Of a stretch of DNA of 64,000 bases, positions 48,059 through 56,877 are shown piece after piece. Position numbers and translations under genes: made by a program. The stretch comes from Mycobacteroides chelonae. Its GTDB lineage: Bacteria; Actinomycetota; Actinomycetes; Mycobacteriales; Mycobacteriaceae. The stretch lies in NCBI RefSeq assembly GCF_016767715.1, contig NZ_CP050145.1:2914001-2978000 (forward strand). Direction: 5' to 3'. Each line of letters opens with the position of its first letter. Position 1 is the stretch's first letter. The notes under the pieces are model-generated. The model was not told the DNA's origin. It searched no databases and saw only the letters and a list, made by a program, of their open reading frames with translations.

Positions 48059-49071
48059 TACGCCTGCCCACCAACGGGATCAGTCTCCCGGGGGGCTGCC
48101 CGACCATCAGTGTCCGATTCCGGGGCGGGCGCGGGATGGTTCTCCGGCGCCGGTTGGACCGGCGAGGTCCGCAACCTAGTTCGACGCTCTTCGGACAGGT
48201 CGTCAAGCCACAGCGGCTGCAACATATGCCAGTCCGCGGGGCGCTCGGCGATATTGGCGGCGAACTCATCGGCGAGCGCCTGGATGACGACCGCGACATC
48301 GCCCGATGACGTATCGATGGGCGCCTGGATCCGCACGCCCCATTGACCGTGCGGCTCGAACCAGCAGTGTGCCGGCAGCAAGCGTGCTCCGGTGTCGATC
48401 GCCAACCGGGCCGGGCCCGCGGGCATCCGAGCTTCTGCGCCGAAGAAGTCGACGGGGACACCACTGCGGCTCAAATCGCGATCGGCCATGAGACAGACGA
48501 CGCGGTTTTCCCGCAGCCGCGTTACCAGCGTCTCGTACGGCCCGGTGGAGTCGCCGCTGGATGCGAGCACCTCGAAGCCCAGGGTTTCCCGGTAGTCCAG
48601 AAAGCGGCGGTACAGCGACTCGGGTTTGAGACGCTCGGCCACCGTGGTGAAGGTCCCGTAGGTTTGGGCCAGCCACACCCCCGCCATGTCCCAGTTTCCG
48701 CTGTGCGGCAGGGCGATGATCGTGCCCCGTCCCTGGGCCTGCGACTCATCGAGATTCCGGCGACCGAACAGGGAACTGTCCAGGCGAGCGGCCAGGCGCT
48801 CCATGTTGTGCGACGGCAGCCGGAATGCTTCACGCCAGTACCGGGCGTAGGAACGCATCGAGTCGATCATCAGCCGGTCAGGCACCTCGCGCGGATGCAC
48901 GCCAAGCACGCGGGCCAAGTTCTTACGCAGCTGTTCGGGTCCACCGTTGCGGGCACCCACCATGGCACCGACATCGAATATGGCGCGGGCGAGCAGATCT
49001 GGCGTCATCTGCGTCAGATTCCAGCCGGCGGCATACCCCCAGTCAGCAGCACGTTCGCCCCACACACTCAT
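48058..49071 (-). CDS. patA: phosphatidylinositol mannoside acyltransferase PatA
   Basis: 337 residues. LpxL/HtrB-like acyltransferase that transfers palmitate to the mannose of PIM. The catalytic HX4D motif is HSGNWD (His123, Asp128). Other family blocks: VCLMADRDLSRSGVPVDFFG and PAGPARLAIDTGARLLP. The C-terminal 30 residues are Pro/Ala-rich. ATG 49071 overlaps the pgsA stop by 4 bases. Confidence 0.95.
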   Translation of the reverse strand: MSVWGERAADWGYAAGWNLTQMTPDLLARAIFDVGAMVGARNGGPEQLRKNLARVLGVHPREVPDRLMIDSMRSYARYWREAFRLPSHNMERLAARLDSSLFGRRNLDESQAQGRGTIIALPHSGNWDMAGVWLAQTYGTFTTVAERLKPESLYRRFLDYRETLGFEVLASSGDSTGPYETLVTRLRENRVVCLMADRDLSRSGVPVDFFGAEARMPAGPARLAIDTGARLLPAHCWFEPHGQWGVRIQAPIDTSSGDVAVVIQALADEFAANIAERPADWHMLQPLWLDDLSEERRTRLRTSPVQPAPENHPAPAPESDTDGRAAPRETDPVGGQA

Positions 49072-49730
49072 GACTGATTCGTCTCCGCGGTGTCCTGTCC
49101 GGCATCGGAATTGGGCAGCAGATCAAGTGCGCCGGGAGATGTGCGCACCGCATGCATGCGCTGCGCCACCGTCACCAGGCTCGCGATCGCGAGCACCCAC
49201 ATCGCTACATGCAGCGGCTCCGGTAACCCGAACCCGCCGCTGAAGATCGCTCCGGCAAGCACGATGATGAGCCGTTCCGGGCGCTCGATCAGCCCACCGT
49301 CGGCACGCAGCCCGGAGGCCTCGGCCCGCGCCTTCACGTACGAGATCACCTGCGAGGTGATCATGCAGATCAGCGTGGCCACGACCAAAGACGTTGATCC
49401 CCAACCGAATGCCGCCCACCACAGCAGTCCGGCGAACACCGCGCCATCGGCCACACGATCACATGTGGCATCCAGCACCGCGCCGAATCTGGTGCCACCA
49501 CCACGGGCTCGCGCCATCGCTCCATCGAGCATGTCGAACATGGTGAACAGCCAGACCGCCATGCCACCCCAGAACAGGTGGCCCGTCGGGAACAGGGTGA
49601 GCGCGGCGACGACCGTCGCCGCGGTCCCGAAGATGGTGACGGTGTCCGGGGTGAATCCGGCGCGCAGCACCGCGCCGGCAAGCGGGTTGATGATCTTCGC
49701 GAACGTCTCCCGGGACAAGAAGCCGCTCAT
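49068..49730 (-). CDS. pgsA: phosphatidylinositol phosphate synthase PgsA1
   Basis: 220 residues, six membrane helices. CDP-alcohol phosphotransferase signature D66-x2-D69-G-x2-AR-x8-G83-x3-D87-x3-D91 is complete. It joins CDP-diacylglycerol and inositol 1-phosphate, supplying the lipid for PimA. ATG 49730 overlaps the HIT gene stop (ATGA). Confidence 0.94.
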   Translation of the reverse strand: MSGFLSRETFAKIINPLAGAVLRAGFTPDTVTIFGTAATVVAALTLFPTGHLFWGGMAVWLFTMFDMLDGAMARARGGGTRFGAVLDATCDRVADGAVFAGLLWWAAFGWGSTSLVVATLICMITSQVISYVKARAEASGLRADGGLIERPERLIIVLAGAIFSGGFGLPEPLHVAMWVLAIASLVTVAQRMHAVRTSPGALDLLPNSDAGQDTAETNQS

Positions 49731-50275
49731 GGCAGCTGCTCCCAGGCGCTGGCGAGTAGCTGGCGGGTGTCCCGCAGGAGCTGCGGCAGCACCTTGGAGT
49801 CGCCGATGATGGTGATGAAGTTGGCGTCGCCGCCCCAGCGCGGCACCACGTGCTGATGCAAATGTTCGGCCAGCGATCCACCTGCCGCCGTGCCCAGGTT
49901 GAGTCCCACGTTGAAACCGTGCGGGCGTGACACCTTTTTGATCACCCGAATCGCCTTCTGGGTGAACGCCATCAGCTCGCGACTCTCATTCTCGGTGAGG
50001 TCCTCGAGCTCGGCGACCTGCCGATACGGCACCACCATGAGATGTCCCGGGTTGTACGGGTACAGGTTGAGCACCGCGTACACGTGCTCCCCGCGCGCCA
50101 CCACCAGACCGTCTTCGTCGGCCATCTCGGGAATGTCGGTGAACGGAGCGGACTCCGCCCCACTCGACTTCACCGCCTCCACCAGATAGGTCATCCGGTG
50201 CGGGGTCCAGAGCCGCTGCAGGTGATCGGGGTCGCCCACTCCCCGGTCGGTGATGGTCGAGTCCTCGTCAGTCAC
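49727..50275 (-). CDS. HIT-domain protein (Ap4A phosphorylase-like, Rv2613c-like)
   Basis: 182 residues. Histidine triad [11 protein letters not shown] (His138, His140, His142), with [15 protein letters not shown] upstream. The M. tuberculosis counterpart has been described as an Ap4A phosphorylase. GTG 50275 overlaps the thrS stop by 8 bases. Linking thrS, HIT and the PIM genes in one overlapping run is conserved in mycobacteria; Ap4A can be made by ThrRS, which gives a plausible functional tie (inference). Confidence 0.93.
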   Translation of the reverse strand: MTDEDSTITDRGVGDPDHLQRLWTPHRMTYLVEAVKSSGAESAPFTDIPEMADEDGLVVARGEHVYAVLNLYPYNPGHLMVVPYRQVAELEDLTENESRELMAFTQKAIRVIKKVSRPHGFNVGLNLGTAAGGSLAEHLHQHVVPRWGGDANFITIIGDSKVLPQLLRDTRQLLASAWEQLP

Positions 50276-52322
50276 GGGTCCCCAGCTTCATCAGTTCGGC
50301 GGTCGGAGAAACGTTCTCGTGTCTGTTCACCCAATCGATGATGGCGGCCACGGCCTCATCACGGGGCACTCCGTTCACCTGGGTACGGTCGCGGAAGCGG
50401 AAGCTCACCGCGCCCGCCTCCACGTCACGATCGCCGGCCAGCAGCAGGAACGGCACACGCTGGTTGGTGTGGTTGACGATCTTCTTGTTCATGCGGTCAT
50501 CGCTGACATCGATCTCGGCCCGAATGCCCTGCGATTTGAGCTGCGAGACAATGTCGCTCAGGTACGGCGCGTGGGCGTCGGCAATCGGGATACCAACAAC
50601 CTGCACCGGCGATAGCCAGGCCGGGAAGGCACCCGCGTAGTGCTCGGTGAGCACACCGAAGAACCGCTCGATAGACCCGAACAGTGCGCGGTGGATGAGC
50701 ACCGGACGCTGACGGGTTCCGTCGGCAGCGGTGTACTCCAGTTCGAATCGCTCCGGCATGTTGAAGTCGAGCTGGATGGTCGACATCTGCCAAGACCGGC
50801 CCAGCGCGTCCTTGGCCTGTACCGAGATCTTAGGACCGTAGAACGCCGCGCCACCCGGATCCGGGACCAGCTGCAGCCCGGAGTCGAGCGCCACCTGTTC
50901 CAGGGTCTTGGTCGCTTGCTCCCAGTCCTCATCGGATCCAACGAATTTCGTCTCATCCTTGGTCGACAGCTCCAGGTAGAAGTCGTCGAGCCCGTAATCG
51001 GACAAAAGATCCAGCACGAACCGCAGCAGCGACGTCAGCTCTTCGTGCATCTGCTCGCGGGTGGTGTAGATGTGCGCGTCGTCCTGCGTCATGCCCCGCA
51101 CCCGGGTCAGACCGTGCACCACACCGGATTTCTCGTATCGGTACACCGATCCGAATTCGAAGAGCCGCAACGGCAATTCACGGTATGAACGGCCCCGCGC
51201 CCGGTAGATCAGGTGGTGCATCGGGCAGTTCATGGGCTTGAGGTAGTAGTTCTGCCCCGGCTTGCGCACGGTGCCGTCGTCATTGAGTTCGGCGTCGATG
51301 TGCATGGGAGGGAACATGCCGTCGGAGTACCAGTCCAGGTGCCCAGAGGTCTGGTACAGGTTTTCCTTGGTGATGTGCGGAGTGTTGACGAATTCGTACC
51401 CGGCGGCGGTGTGCTTGGCGCGCGAGTAGTCCTCAAGTTCCTTGCGGATGATGCCACCCTTGGGGTGGAAAACCGGCAGACCGGAACCGATTTCGTCGGG
51501 GAAGCTGAACAGATCGAGCTCCACACCGAGCTTGCGGTGGTCGCGCCGCAGCGCCTCTTCCAGCAGTTCGAGGTGCTTGTCGAGCGCCTCTTGCGACTCC
51601 CAGGCGGTGCCGTAGACGCGCTGCATGCTGGCGTTGGCCTGATTGCCGCGCCAGTAGGCGGCCGAGCTGCGAGTGAGCCGGAACGCCGGGATGTGTTTGG
51701 TGGTGGGAATGTGCGGGCCACGGCACAGGTCGAACCATTCCCGTTCCCCGGTACGAGGATTCAGGTTGTCGTAGGCGGACAGCTCGTCGCCACCGACCTC
51801 CATCACCTCGGGATCGTCGGCGCCCGACTTATCGGAGACAAGCTCCAGCTTGAACGGCTCGTTGGCCAATTCCGCCTGCGCCTCTTCCACCGAGCCGTAC
51901 ACCCGGCGTGAAAAGCGTTGCCCCTCTTTGATGATCTGCTTCATCTTCTTTTCGAGGGCCGCCAGGTCCTCAGGTGTGAAGGCGTGATCGATCCCGAAGT
52001 CGTAGTAGAAGCCATCGGTGATCGGCGGACCGATACCAAGCTTGGCCTTCGGGAAGAGGTCCTGCACTGCCTGCGCCAGCACGTGGGCGGCCGAGTGCCG
52101 GATGACGCTGCGCCCGTCCTCAGTGTTGGCCGCGACCGGCTCTACCTCGGTGTCGACCTCAGGAGTCCACGACAGATCCTTCAACCCACCGTCCACCCGG
52201 ACGACGACGATGGCGTCCTCGCCCTTGCCCGGCAGACCAGCCTCGCGCACCGCAGTCCCCGCCGTCGTCCCGGCCGGCACCCGGATAGGGGGCACAGGGG
52301 AAGACGGGTTGGGCGCAGTCAT
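50268..52322 (-). CDS. thrS: threonyl-tRNA synthetase
   Basis: 684 residues. Domains in order: short TGS-like N-terminus ([18 protein letters not shown]), the editing/SAD domain ([17 protein letters not shown], HxxxH), class II core with motif 2 ([15 protein letters not shown]) and zinc ligands ([11 protein letters not shown]), then anticodon domain ([14 protein letters not shown]). ATG 52322. Head of a run of overlapping genes thrS–HIT–pgsA–patA–pimA–NUDIX. The 91-base gap upstream should hold the promoter. Confidence 0.96.
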   Translation of the reverse strand: MTAPNPSSPVPPIRVPAGTTAGTAVREAGLPGKGEDAIVVVRVDGGLKDLSWTPEVDTEVEPVAANTEDGRSVIRHSAAHVLAQAVQDLFPKAKLGIGPPITDGFYYDFGIDHAFTPEDLAALEKKMKQIIKEGQRFSRRVYGSVEEAQAELANEPFKLELVSDKSGADDPEVMEVGGDELSAYDNLNPRTGEREWFDLCRGPHIPTTKHIPAFRLTRSSAAYWRGNQANASMQRVYGTAWESQEALDKHLELLEEALRRDHRKLGVELDLFSFPDEIGSGLPVFHPKGGIIRKELEDYSRAKHTAAGYEFVNTPHITKENLYQTSGHLDWYSDGMFPPMHIDAELNDDGTVRKPGQNYYLKPMNCPMHHLIYRARGRSYRELPLRLFEFGSVYRYEKSGVVHGLTRVRGMTQDDAHIYTTREQMHEELTSLLRFVLDLLSDYGLDDFYLELSTKDETKFVGSDEDWEQATKTLEQVALDSGLQLVPDPGGAAFYGPKISVQAKDALGRSWQMSTIQLDFNMPERFELEYTAADGTRQRPVLIHRALFGSIERFFGVLTEHYAGAFPAWLSPVQVVGIPIADAHAPYLSDIVSQLKSQGIRAEIDVSDDRMNKKIVNHTNQRVPFLLLAGDRDVEAGAVSFRFRDRTQVNGVPRDEAVAAIIDWVNRHENVSPTAELMKLGTRD

Positions 52323-52413
52323 CAGCAGTTCTCCACTTCAGAGACGGGGGGTTTGCGAACTCATGCTATCGGTCCACACCAGCGCCTTCCCAGCCGATGG
52401 GCACCGAGAGCAC

Positions 52414-53421
52414 TCAGGCCGAGCGCGCCCGGAAGGTATTCCGGTAAGCGAGCGGGGAGACCCCGGTGAGCCGACGGAACTGCTCCCGGAAATTCGCAGG
52501 TGAACCGAACCCCACCTCGCGCCCGATCCACTCCACGGAGTCCGCCGAACATTCCAGCAGCTGCTGGGCATGACGGACCCGCACGCCGGTGAGCCACTGC
52601 ATCGGCGTCTGTCCCGTTTCGGCCCGAAATCGCCGGTTGAGGCTGCGCACGCTGGTTGATGCCTGGACCGCGAGGTCCTCCAGGGAAAGTTCTCGATGGG
52701 CGTTGTGCTCGATCCACGCCAGCATCTCGCCGAGGCCTGCCTCGGTGCGCTGACGGTTCCGGATGACGTATTGAGCTTGACCGCCGTCCCGGTGCAGCGG
52801 CGCCACGGCCACCCGGGCCGCCTCGGCAGCGACCGCCGTGCCGTGATCGCACGTGACCATGTGCAAACACAGATCGAGCCCGGCCGAAGCCCCGGCGGAG
52901 GTGAGCACCTGGCCCTCGTCCACGTACAGCACATCGGCATCCAGGCGTACGTCCGGATACATCTGCCGAAACAGGTCAGCGGCGAGCCAGTGCGTGGTGG
53001 CACGCTTGCCGTCCAGAATTCCGGCCTCGGCGAGCGTGAAGGCTCCGGCGCAGATGGAAGCGATGCGCGCACCGCGGGCGTGCGCGGCCTGCAGTGCCTC
53101 GATGACGCCGTCGGGCGTGGGCGCGGTCACGTCGTTGCGCGCGGGCACCACGATCGTGTCGGCGTTCGAAAGAGCCTCAAGCCCAAGATCTGTGGCGATG
53201 CCGAACGGTCCGGCAGAGACGACGGGTGCCGTGCCGCACACCCGCACCCGGTAGGGCCGGGTGCCGTCGGCGAGGTGCACGCGGCGAAACACCTCCACAG
53301 CGGTCGCCAGGTCGAACCCGATGGTGTCGGGAAGGGCGAGGACGAGTACCGAGTGAGGCTCGCCCGAACGACCCAAGAGCACCGAGTGAGGCTCGCCCGA
53401 ACAGCCCGGAACGGAATGCAT
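52414..53421 (-). CDS. GlxA-family regulator (DJ-1 domain plus AraC HTH)
   Basis: 335 residues. An N-terminal DJ-1/PfpI-like domain (about 25–190; SICAGAFTLAEAGILDGKRATTHW) is followed by an AraC HTH (about 225–330; ELSLEDLAVQASTSVRSLNRRFRAETGQTPMQWL, FGSPANFREQFRRLTGVSP). ATG 53421 gives MHSVPGCSG. The first residues contain an 11-residue tandem duplication (SGEPHSVL twice), encoded by a 22-base direct repeat; the true start could therefore be at a GTG inside the repeat. It is divergent from a DJ-1 enzyme gene, its probable target. Confidence 0.85.
   Translation of the reverse strand: MHSVPGCSGEPHSVLLGRSGEPHSVLVLALPDTIGFDLATAVEVFRRVHLADGTRPYRVRVCGTAPVVSAGPFGIATDLGLEALSNADTIVVPARNDVTAPTPDGVIEALQAAHARGARIASICAGAFTLAEAGILDGKRATTHWLAADLFRQMYPDVRLDADVLYVDEGQVLTSAGASAGLDLCLHMVTCDHGTAVAAEAARVAVAPLHRDGGQAQYVIRNRQRTEAGLGEMLAWIEHNAHRELSLEDLAVQASTSVRSLNRRFRAETGQTPMQWLTGVRVRHAQQLLECSADSVEWIGREVGFGSPANFREQFRRLTGVSPLAYRNTFRARSA
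53348..53402. repeat. 22-base direct repeat, period 33, in the GlxA-like gene 5' end
   Basis: ACCGAGTGAGGCTCGCCCGA starts both copies (53348–53369 and 53381–53402). The 33-base period equals 11 codons, so the duplication keeps the reading frame and duplicates SGEPHSVL near the protein N-terminus. Confidence 0.85.
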
Positions 53422-53505
53422 GCGGCGAGCGTAACTCGTTGTTGGCAATATCTCGTTGGGTACTGTCTATCTGGCCACTTCTGCCGCCGTGATCGGCCGA
53501 CAACC

Positions 53506-54249
53506 ATGGCAATCATGCAGATAGCGATCCTGGCGTACCCGGGCATGACGGCGCTCGACGCGATAGGCCCCTACGAAATGCTGAGGGGGCTGCCCGAGGC
53601 CGAGTTTCGATTCGTCTGGCACGAGCCGGGGCCGATAGTGACCGATAGCTGTGTCCTGGTGGTCGGCGCCACGCATTCCTTCCAGGAGACCCCGGCACCG
53701 GACATCGTCCTGATCGGCGGCTCGATACCGGCCACCATGAGCACCGCCGCCGACGACGGCGTTCTCACCTGGCTGCGGAAGGTTCACCTGGGCACGACGT
53801 GGACCGCATCGGTATGTAGCGGGTCGCTCATTCTCGGTGCCGCCGGGATCTTGCGGGGAAAGGACGCCACCTGCCATTGGGCCGGGCAGCGGGTGCTCAC
53901 GACCTTTGGGGCCAATCCCCAGCGGGACAAGCGAATCGTCCGTGACGGCAAGGTGATTACCGCCGCAGGGGTGTCCGCAGGGCTCGATCTTGGTCTGTGG
54001 CTCGTCGGCGAGATCGCCGGACAGCCGCGCGCCGAGGCCACTCAGCTGTGCATCGAATACGACCCGCGGCCGCCATTCGATACCGGCCACATCAGCAAGG
54101 CCTCGGCCCGCAACAAGGCAGATGCGGTGCTGATGATGAAGGGCATGATCTCGGCACGCGATGCCGGCGCGGAGGTCGTGGCGGGCTCGAAGGTGCTGTG
54201 GGCGAACGTCATCGACCGGGTGCGGCGAAGGTCAGCCGCCAAGCCCTAG
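53506..54249 (+). CDS. DJ-1/PfpI-family protein (isonitrile hydratase-like)
   Basis: 247 residues. Nucleophile elbow TASVCSGSLILGAAGIL with Cys104, N-terminal MQIAILAYPGMTALDAIGPYEML and VITAAGVSAGLDLGLWL fit the cysteine-hydratase branch near isonitrile hydratases. ATG 53506 or ATG 53515 (MQIAIL) are both possible. It is divergent from the GlxA-like regulator (84-base gap) and overlaps the convergent membrane protein gene by 18 bases. Substrate unknown. Confidence 0.84.
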   Translation: MAIMQIAILAYPGMTALDAIGPYEMLRGLPEAEFRFVWHEPGPIVTDSCVLVVGATHSFQETPAPDIVLIGGSIPATMSTAADDGVLTWLRKVHLGTTWTASVCSGSLILGAAGILRGKDATCHWAGQRVLTTFGANPQRDKRIVRDGKVITAAGVSAGLDLGLWLVGEIAGQPRAEATQLCIEYDPRPPFDTGHISKASARNKADAVLMMKGMISARDAGAEVVAGSKVLWANVIDRVRRRSAAKP

Positions 54250-54645
54250 CGGGCTCTTCAGCCAATGCGCCTCGATTCCGGCCAGCGCGGCGACCCAGCC
54301 GACCGCACCCAACACCCACAGCGTGACCACCACCAACGCCGCGGTGAACAGCACCCCGATCCCCCGCAACCACTGAGGTTGAGTGGAAAACCAGGCCATG
54401 AACCTGTCGTACCGGGCCCTGACTGCGTGAAGAAGCTTTCTTGCCCAAGAGAACTCGGAGGCAAGAATCGCCAGGCCGAGGAAGACGATCGCCCAGCCGG
54501 GCCCCGGATAGGGGATAGCAATGATGCCCGCACCCAGCACTGCCAGACCGATGATCGCAACCGCCATGCGGTAAAAGACGTTCAATGCCGGACGGTCCCG
54601 CACCCCGTCGCGCCATCGGGCCCACCGACGGGTACGGCCGCTCAC
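54232..54645 (-). CDS. TIGR02611-family small membrane protein
   Basis: 137 residues with three to four hydrophobic segments; the signature PYPGPGWAIVFLGLAILASEFSWA is that of the TIGR02611 family of actinobacterial membrane proteins. Function unknown. GTG 54645 is chosen because it makes a GTGA overlap with the thioesterase stop; a longer frame would run inside the thioesterase gene. Cotranscribed with it. Confidence 0.82.
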   Translation of the reverse strand: MSGRTRRWARWRDGVRDRPALNVFYRMAVAIIGLAVLGAGIIAIPYPGPGWAIVFLGLAILASEFSWARKLLHAVRARYDRFMAWFSTQPQWLRGIGVLFTAALVVVTLWVLGAVGWVAALAGIEAHWLKSPLGLGG

Positions 54646-55271
54646 GGCTGACCGGGATTGAGCTTCACAAAGAGAGCGTCGGCCTCGGCGAGCACATCGT
54701 CGCCGTCGAGCAATCTGCTGGTCAGGTACACCTTGCGGCCCTCGACGCGGTCCAGGGTGCAGTCGAACTGCAGCTCCTTCTCGATCGGCGTGACCTTGCG
54801 GTAGTTGATGTTCAGGTACGCAGTACGCAGCTTGCGCAGGTCCGTGAGCAGCATCGTGCCGGTGCCGATGATCGTGTCGAAGAGCAGGCCGAGACATCCG
54901 CCATGCACCGCCCCGTTTCGGCCCAGGTGGTAGCGCCCGAAAGTGGCTGTGCCGGTGAGCACTCCGTTGTCGAAGCTATCGATTGTCATCGGGACCAGCA
55001 GGATGTTTCCACGCAGCGGAAGATCGGTGCGACGGCCCGAGGGCGAGTCCCACTCCGAAACCTCGTACGGGTCCAGCAGCTCGTTCATGGCCTCGAGCTG
55101 GTTGGCCAGATTGGTGATCACCTCATCGGGTGGCAGGGCGGCGCGAGCGCGATCCTGCAGAGTCCGCAGTGCATCGATGAAACGGCCGTAGTCGGGGCCG
55201 CCCTTGAGGGTCGGGTCGGGCGGATTGAACCCGCCACCCTCATGCGCTGTTACTGCTTCCTCGGTGGTCAT
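54642..55271 (-). CDS. PaaI-type hotdog thioesterase
   Basis: 209 residues. The C-terminal hotdog fold has GRYHLGRNGAVHGGCLGLLFDTIIGTG (catalytic His/Asn region and the helix) and RTAYLNINYRKVTPI. The N-terminal 90 residues are helical and unassigned. ATG 55271. The substrate is probably an acyl-CoA. A single-transcript pair with the TIGR02611 gene downstream; divergent from a DUF1990 gene with only 19 bases between starts. Confidence 0.84.
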   Translation of the reverse strand: MTTEEAVTAHEGGGFNPPDPTLKGGPDYGRFIDALRTLQDRARAALPPDEVITNLANQLEAMNELLDPYEVSEWDSPSGRRTDLPLRGNILLVPMTIDSFDNGVLTGTATFGRYHLGRNGAVHGGCLGLLFDTIIGTGTMLLTDLRKLRTAYLNINYRKVTPIEKELQFDCTLDRVEGRKVYLTSRLLDGDDVLAEADALFVKLNPGQP

Positions 55272-55290
55272 ACTCCCCTACGTTATTGGG

Positions 55291-55788
55291 GTGGATATTG
55301 CACGGCTGAGCCAGCTCCCGTTCACCTACTCCGAGATCGGCGCGACGGCCACCGAGTTACCCGCCGGATATCACCATGTGCGCGAATCTCGGCAGATCGG
55401 AACGGGTAGGGCGCGGTTCGACGATGCTGCCGCAAGCCTCATGCGATTCGGTATCCAACGTGGGATCGGGCTGCCCGTACAGACGTCGGCACCGGAGGCC
55501 GCCGCCGGCGTGAACGTGATGACGCGGCTATGGCCGTTCTGGGCGCTGTGCCGCATCGTGTACGTGGTGGACGAGCCGAATCGGCGCGGTTTCGCATACG
55601 GCACGCTTCGAGGACACCCGGAAACCGGCGAAGAGGTCTTCATCGTGCGCTTTGATCCATCCAATGACGTTGTCTCCGTAGAGATAACCGCATTCTCCAG
55701 GCCGTCGTACTGGTGGGTCCGGGTGGGCAATCTGGTGGTCAAGCAGCTACAACGTGTGGTAACTCAGCGCTACCTGCACGCACTGTGA
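55291..55788 (+). CDS. DUF1990 family protein
   Basis: 165 residues. Starts VDIARLSQLPFTYSEIGATAT and contains GYHHVRESRQIGTGRARFDDAAASLMRFGIQRG and GFAYGTLRGHPETGEEVF, all typical of DUF1990 (YndH-like). Function unknown; the second half of the family has a SRPBCC-like lipid-binding look (weak). GTG 55291 has TTGGG just upstream but no clear ribosome site. No signal peptide. Confidence 0.8.
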   Translation: MDIARLSQLPFTYSEIGATATELPAGYHHVRESRQIGTGRARFDDAAASLMRFGIQRGIGLPVQTSAPEAAAGVNVMTRLWPFWALCRIVYVVDEPNRRGFAYGTLRGHPETGEEVFIVRFDPSNDVVSVEITAFSRPSYWWVRVGNLVVKQLQRVVTQRYLHAL

Positions 55789-56022
55789 GCGACGCGCGAT
55801 CGGTTGCTGCACACATAACCCTCCCCCGGTAACCTACATGTTAGCTGGGTGACGGATACAGCTACTTCACTGGCGCGTCGAATAAGCGGGCGTGTCTTGG
55901 TCATTTAGCGCCGAAAGACAAACAGGCGCATTGTTCAGCAAATCTTCCGAGCATTCGAATCGTTATGATGTGTAACCTTTTGTTCAACTTCGATTCATGC
56001 GTTTTTAGGAGCTCTGAACCTC

Positions 56023-56334
56023 ATGGTTTCCCTGCCCGCTGGCATCGCGCTGTTCGCCGGAGCCCTGGGCGCCTCGGCCGCGATGTTCATCGCCCCGGTG
56101 GCGGCTGCAGACCTCCCGGTGTGTTCGGCCGGCGAGACGCCGTACAACCACAGCTGCCGGACCGCGTGCGCGGGCGGCGCACCGCGCGTCGGCGGGGCCT
56201 GCACCCAGCCCGGCACCAACCTGTACGACCGCGGATTTCACGAGCCCACCCATGAGGGCGCCAACCCACGCACGCCGCTGGGCACCAACCCGCAGGTCCC
56301 CTACGGCACGAATACCACAACCGTTCTGCAATAA
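56023..56334 (+). CDS. small secreted four-cysteine protein
   Basis: 103 residues. Sec signal peptide at 1–29 (cleavage after VAAA); mature part starts DLPVCSAGETPYNHSC and has four Cys (34, 45, 49, 59) within 26 residues, then a Gly/Asn/Pro-rich tail (GTNLYDRG, LGTNPQVPYGTNTTT) with repeated GTN motifs. AGGAG sits 11 bases before ATG 56023. The preceding 234 bases are gene-free and AT-richer than average and likely hold a dedicated promoter. Function unknown. Confidence 0.72.
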   Translation: MVSLPAGIALFAGALGASAAMFIAPVAAADLPVCSAGETPYNHSCRTACAGGAPRVGGACTQPGTNLYDRGFHEPTHEGANPRTPLGTNPQVPYGTNTTTVLQ

Positions 56335-56443
56335 AAGATTTCGGCACGGTGCCCGGTTGACAACGTCGTCGGCCGGACACCGCCGTCTCCAGCAGATTCC
56401 GCTCACGGGAATAAGACCCGCCTCCGCGAGGTATAAAGCTGAC

Positions 56444-56875
56444 ATGGAACTCCATGAGGCCGCGCGCACACTCATCGGGGCGGGTGCTGATGCCACGCTG
56501 GTCACCATCAATCCCGACGGCACTCCACAGGTGTCCGTGGTGTGGGTAGCCCTGCAATCCACGCCCGAGGGCGACGAGCTAGTGGCCGCTCATCTGTCCG
56601 GCAATTACAAGAAGCTGCGCAACATCCGGCGCGATCCCCATGTCGCGGTGACCATCCTGGCGCCCAGCCAGCCCGGACAGCAGCGCGAGTACCTGTCCGT
56701 GACCGGTTCGGCTCGCGTAGTAGAAGGCGGCGCACCCGAGCTGCTCAGTCAGCTCGCGATCGCCCTGCTGGGCTCCGACGAGCACTTCCCGCCGCCCGGC
56801 TCTCCCGAGGGGTACCTCACCCGCATCCGTGTCGAGTCGGTTGGCGGCCACGGCCCCTGGGCGCCACAACCCTGA
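56444..56875 (+). CDS. PPOX-class F420-dependent oxidoreductase
   Basis: 143 residues. Split beta-barrel flavin/F420-binding fold: GADATLVTINPDGTPQVSVVW, YKKLRNIRRDPHVAVTIL and YLSVTGSARVVEGG, ending GYLTRIRVESVGGHGPW. ATG 56444. Members reduce or oxidise with deazaflavin F420; substrate unknown. It converges with the LuxC-like gene, leaving only 2 bases between stops. Confidence 0.85.
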   Translation: MELHEAARTLIGAGADATLVTINPDGTPQVSVVWVALQSTPEGDELVAAHLSGNYKKLRNIRRDPHVAVTILAPSQPGQQREYLSVTGSARVVEGGAPELLSQLAIALLGSDEHFPPPGSPEGYLTRIRVESVGGHGPWAPQP

Positions 56876-56877
56876 CA

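Noticed and set aside
52696-53505. 270-codon upstream extension of the DJ-1 gene
   Set aside because: The extension runs antisense through the GlxA-like regulator. The conserved DJ-1 start is at 53506 or 53515.
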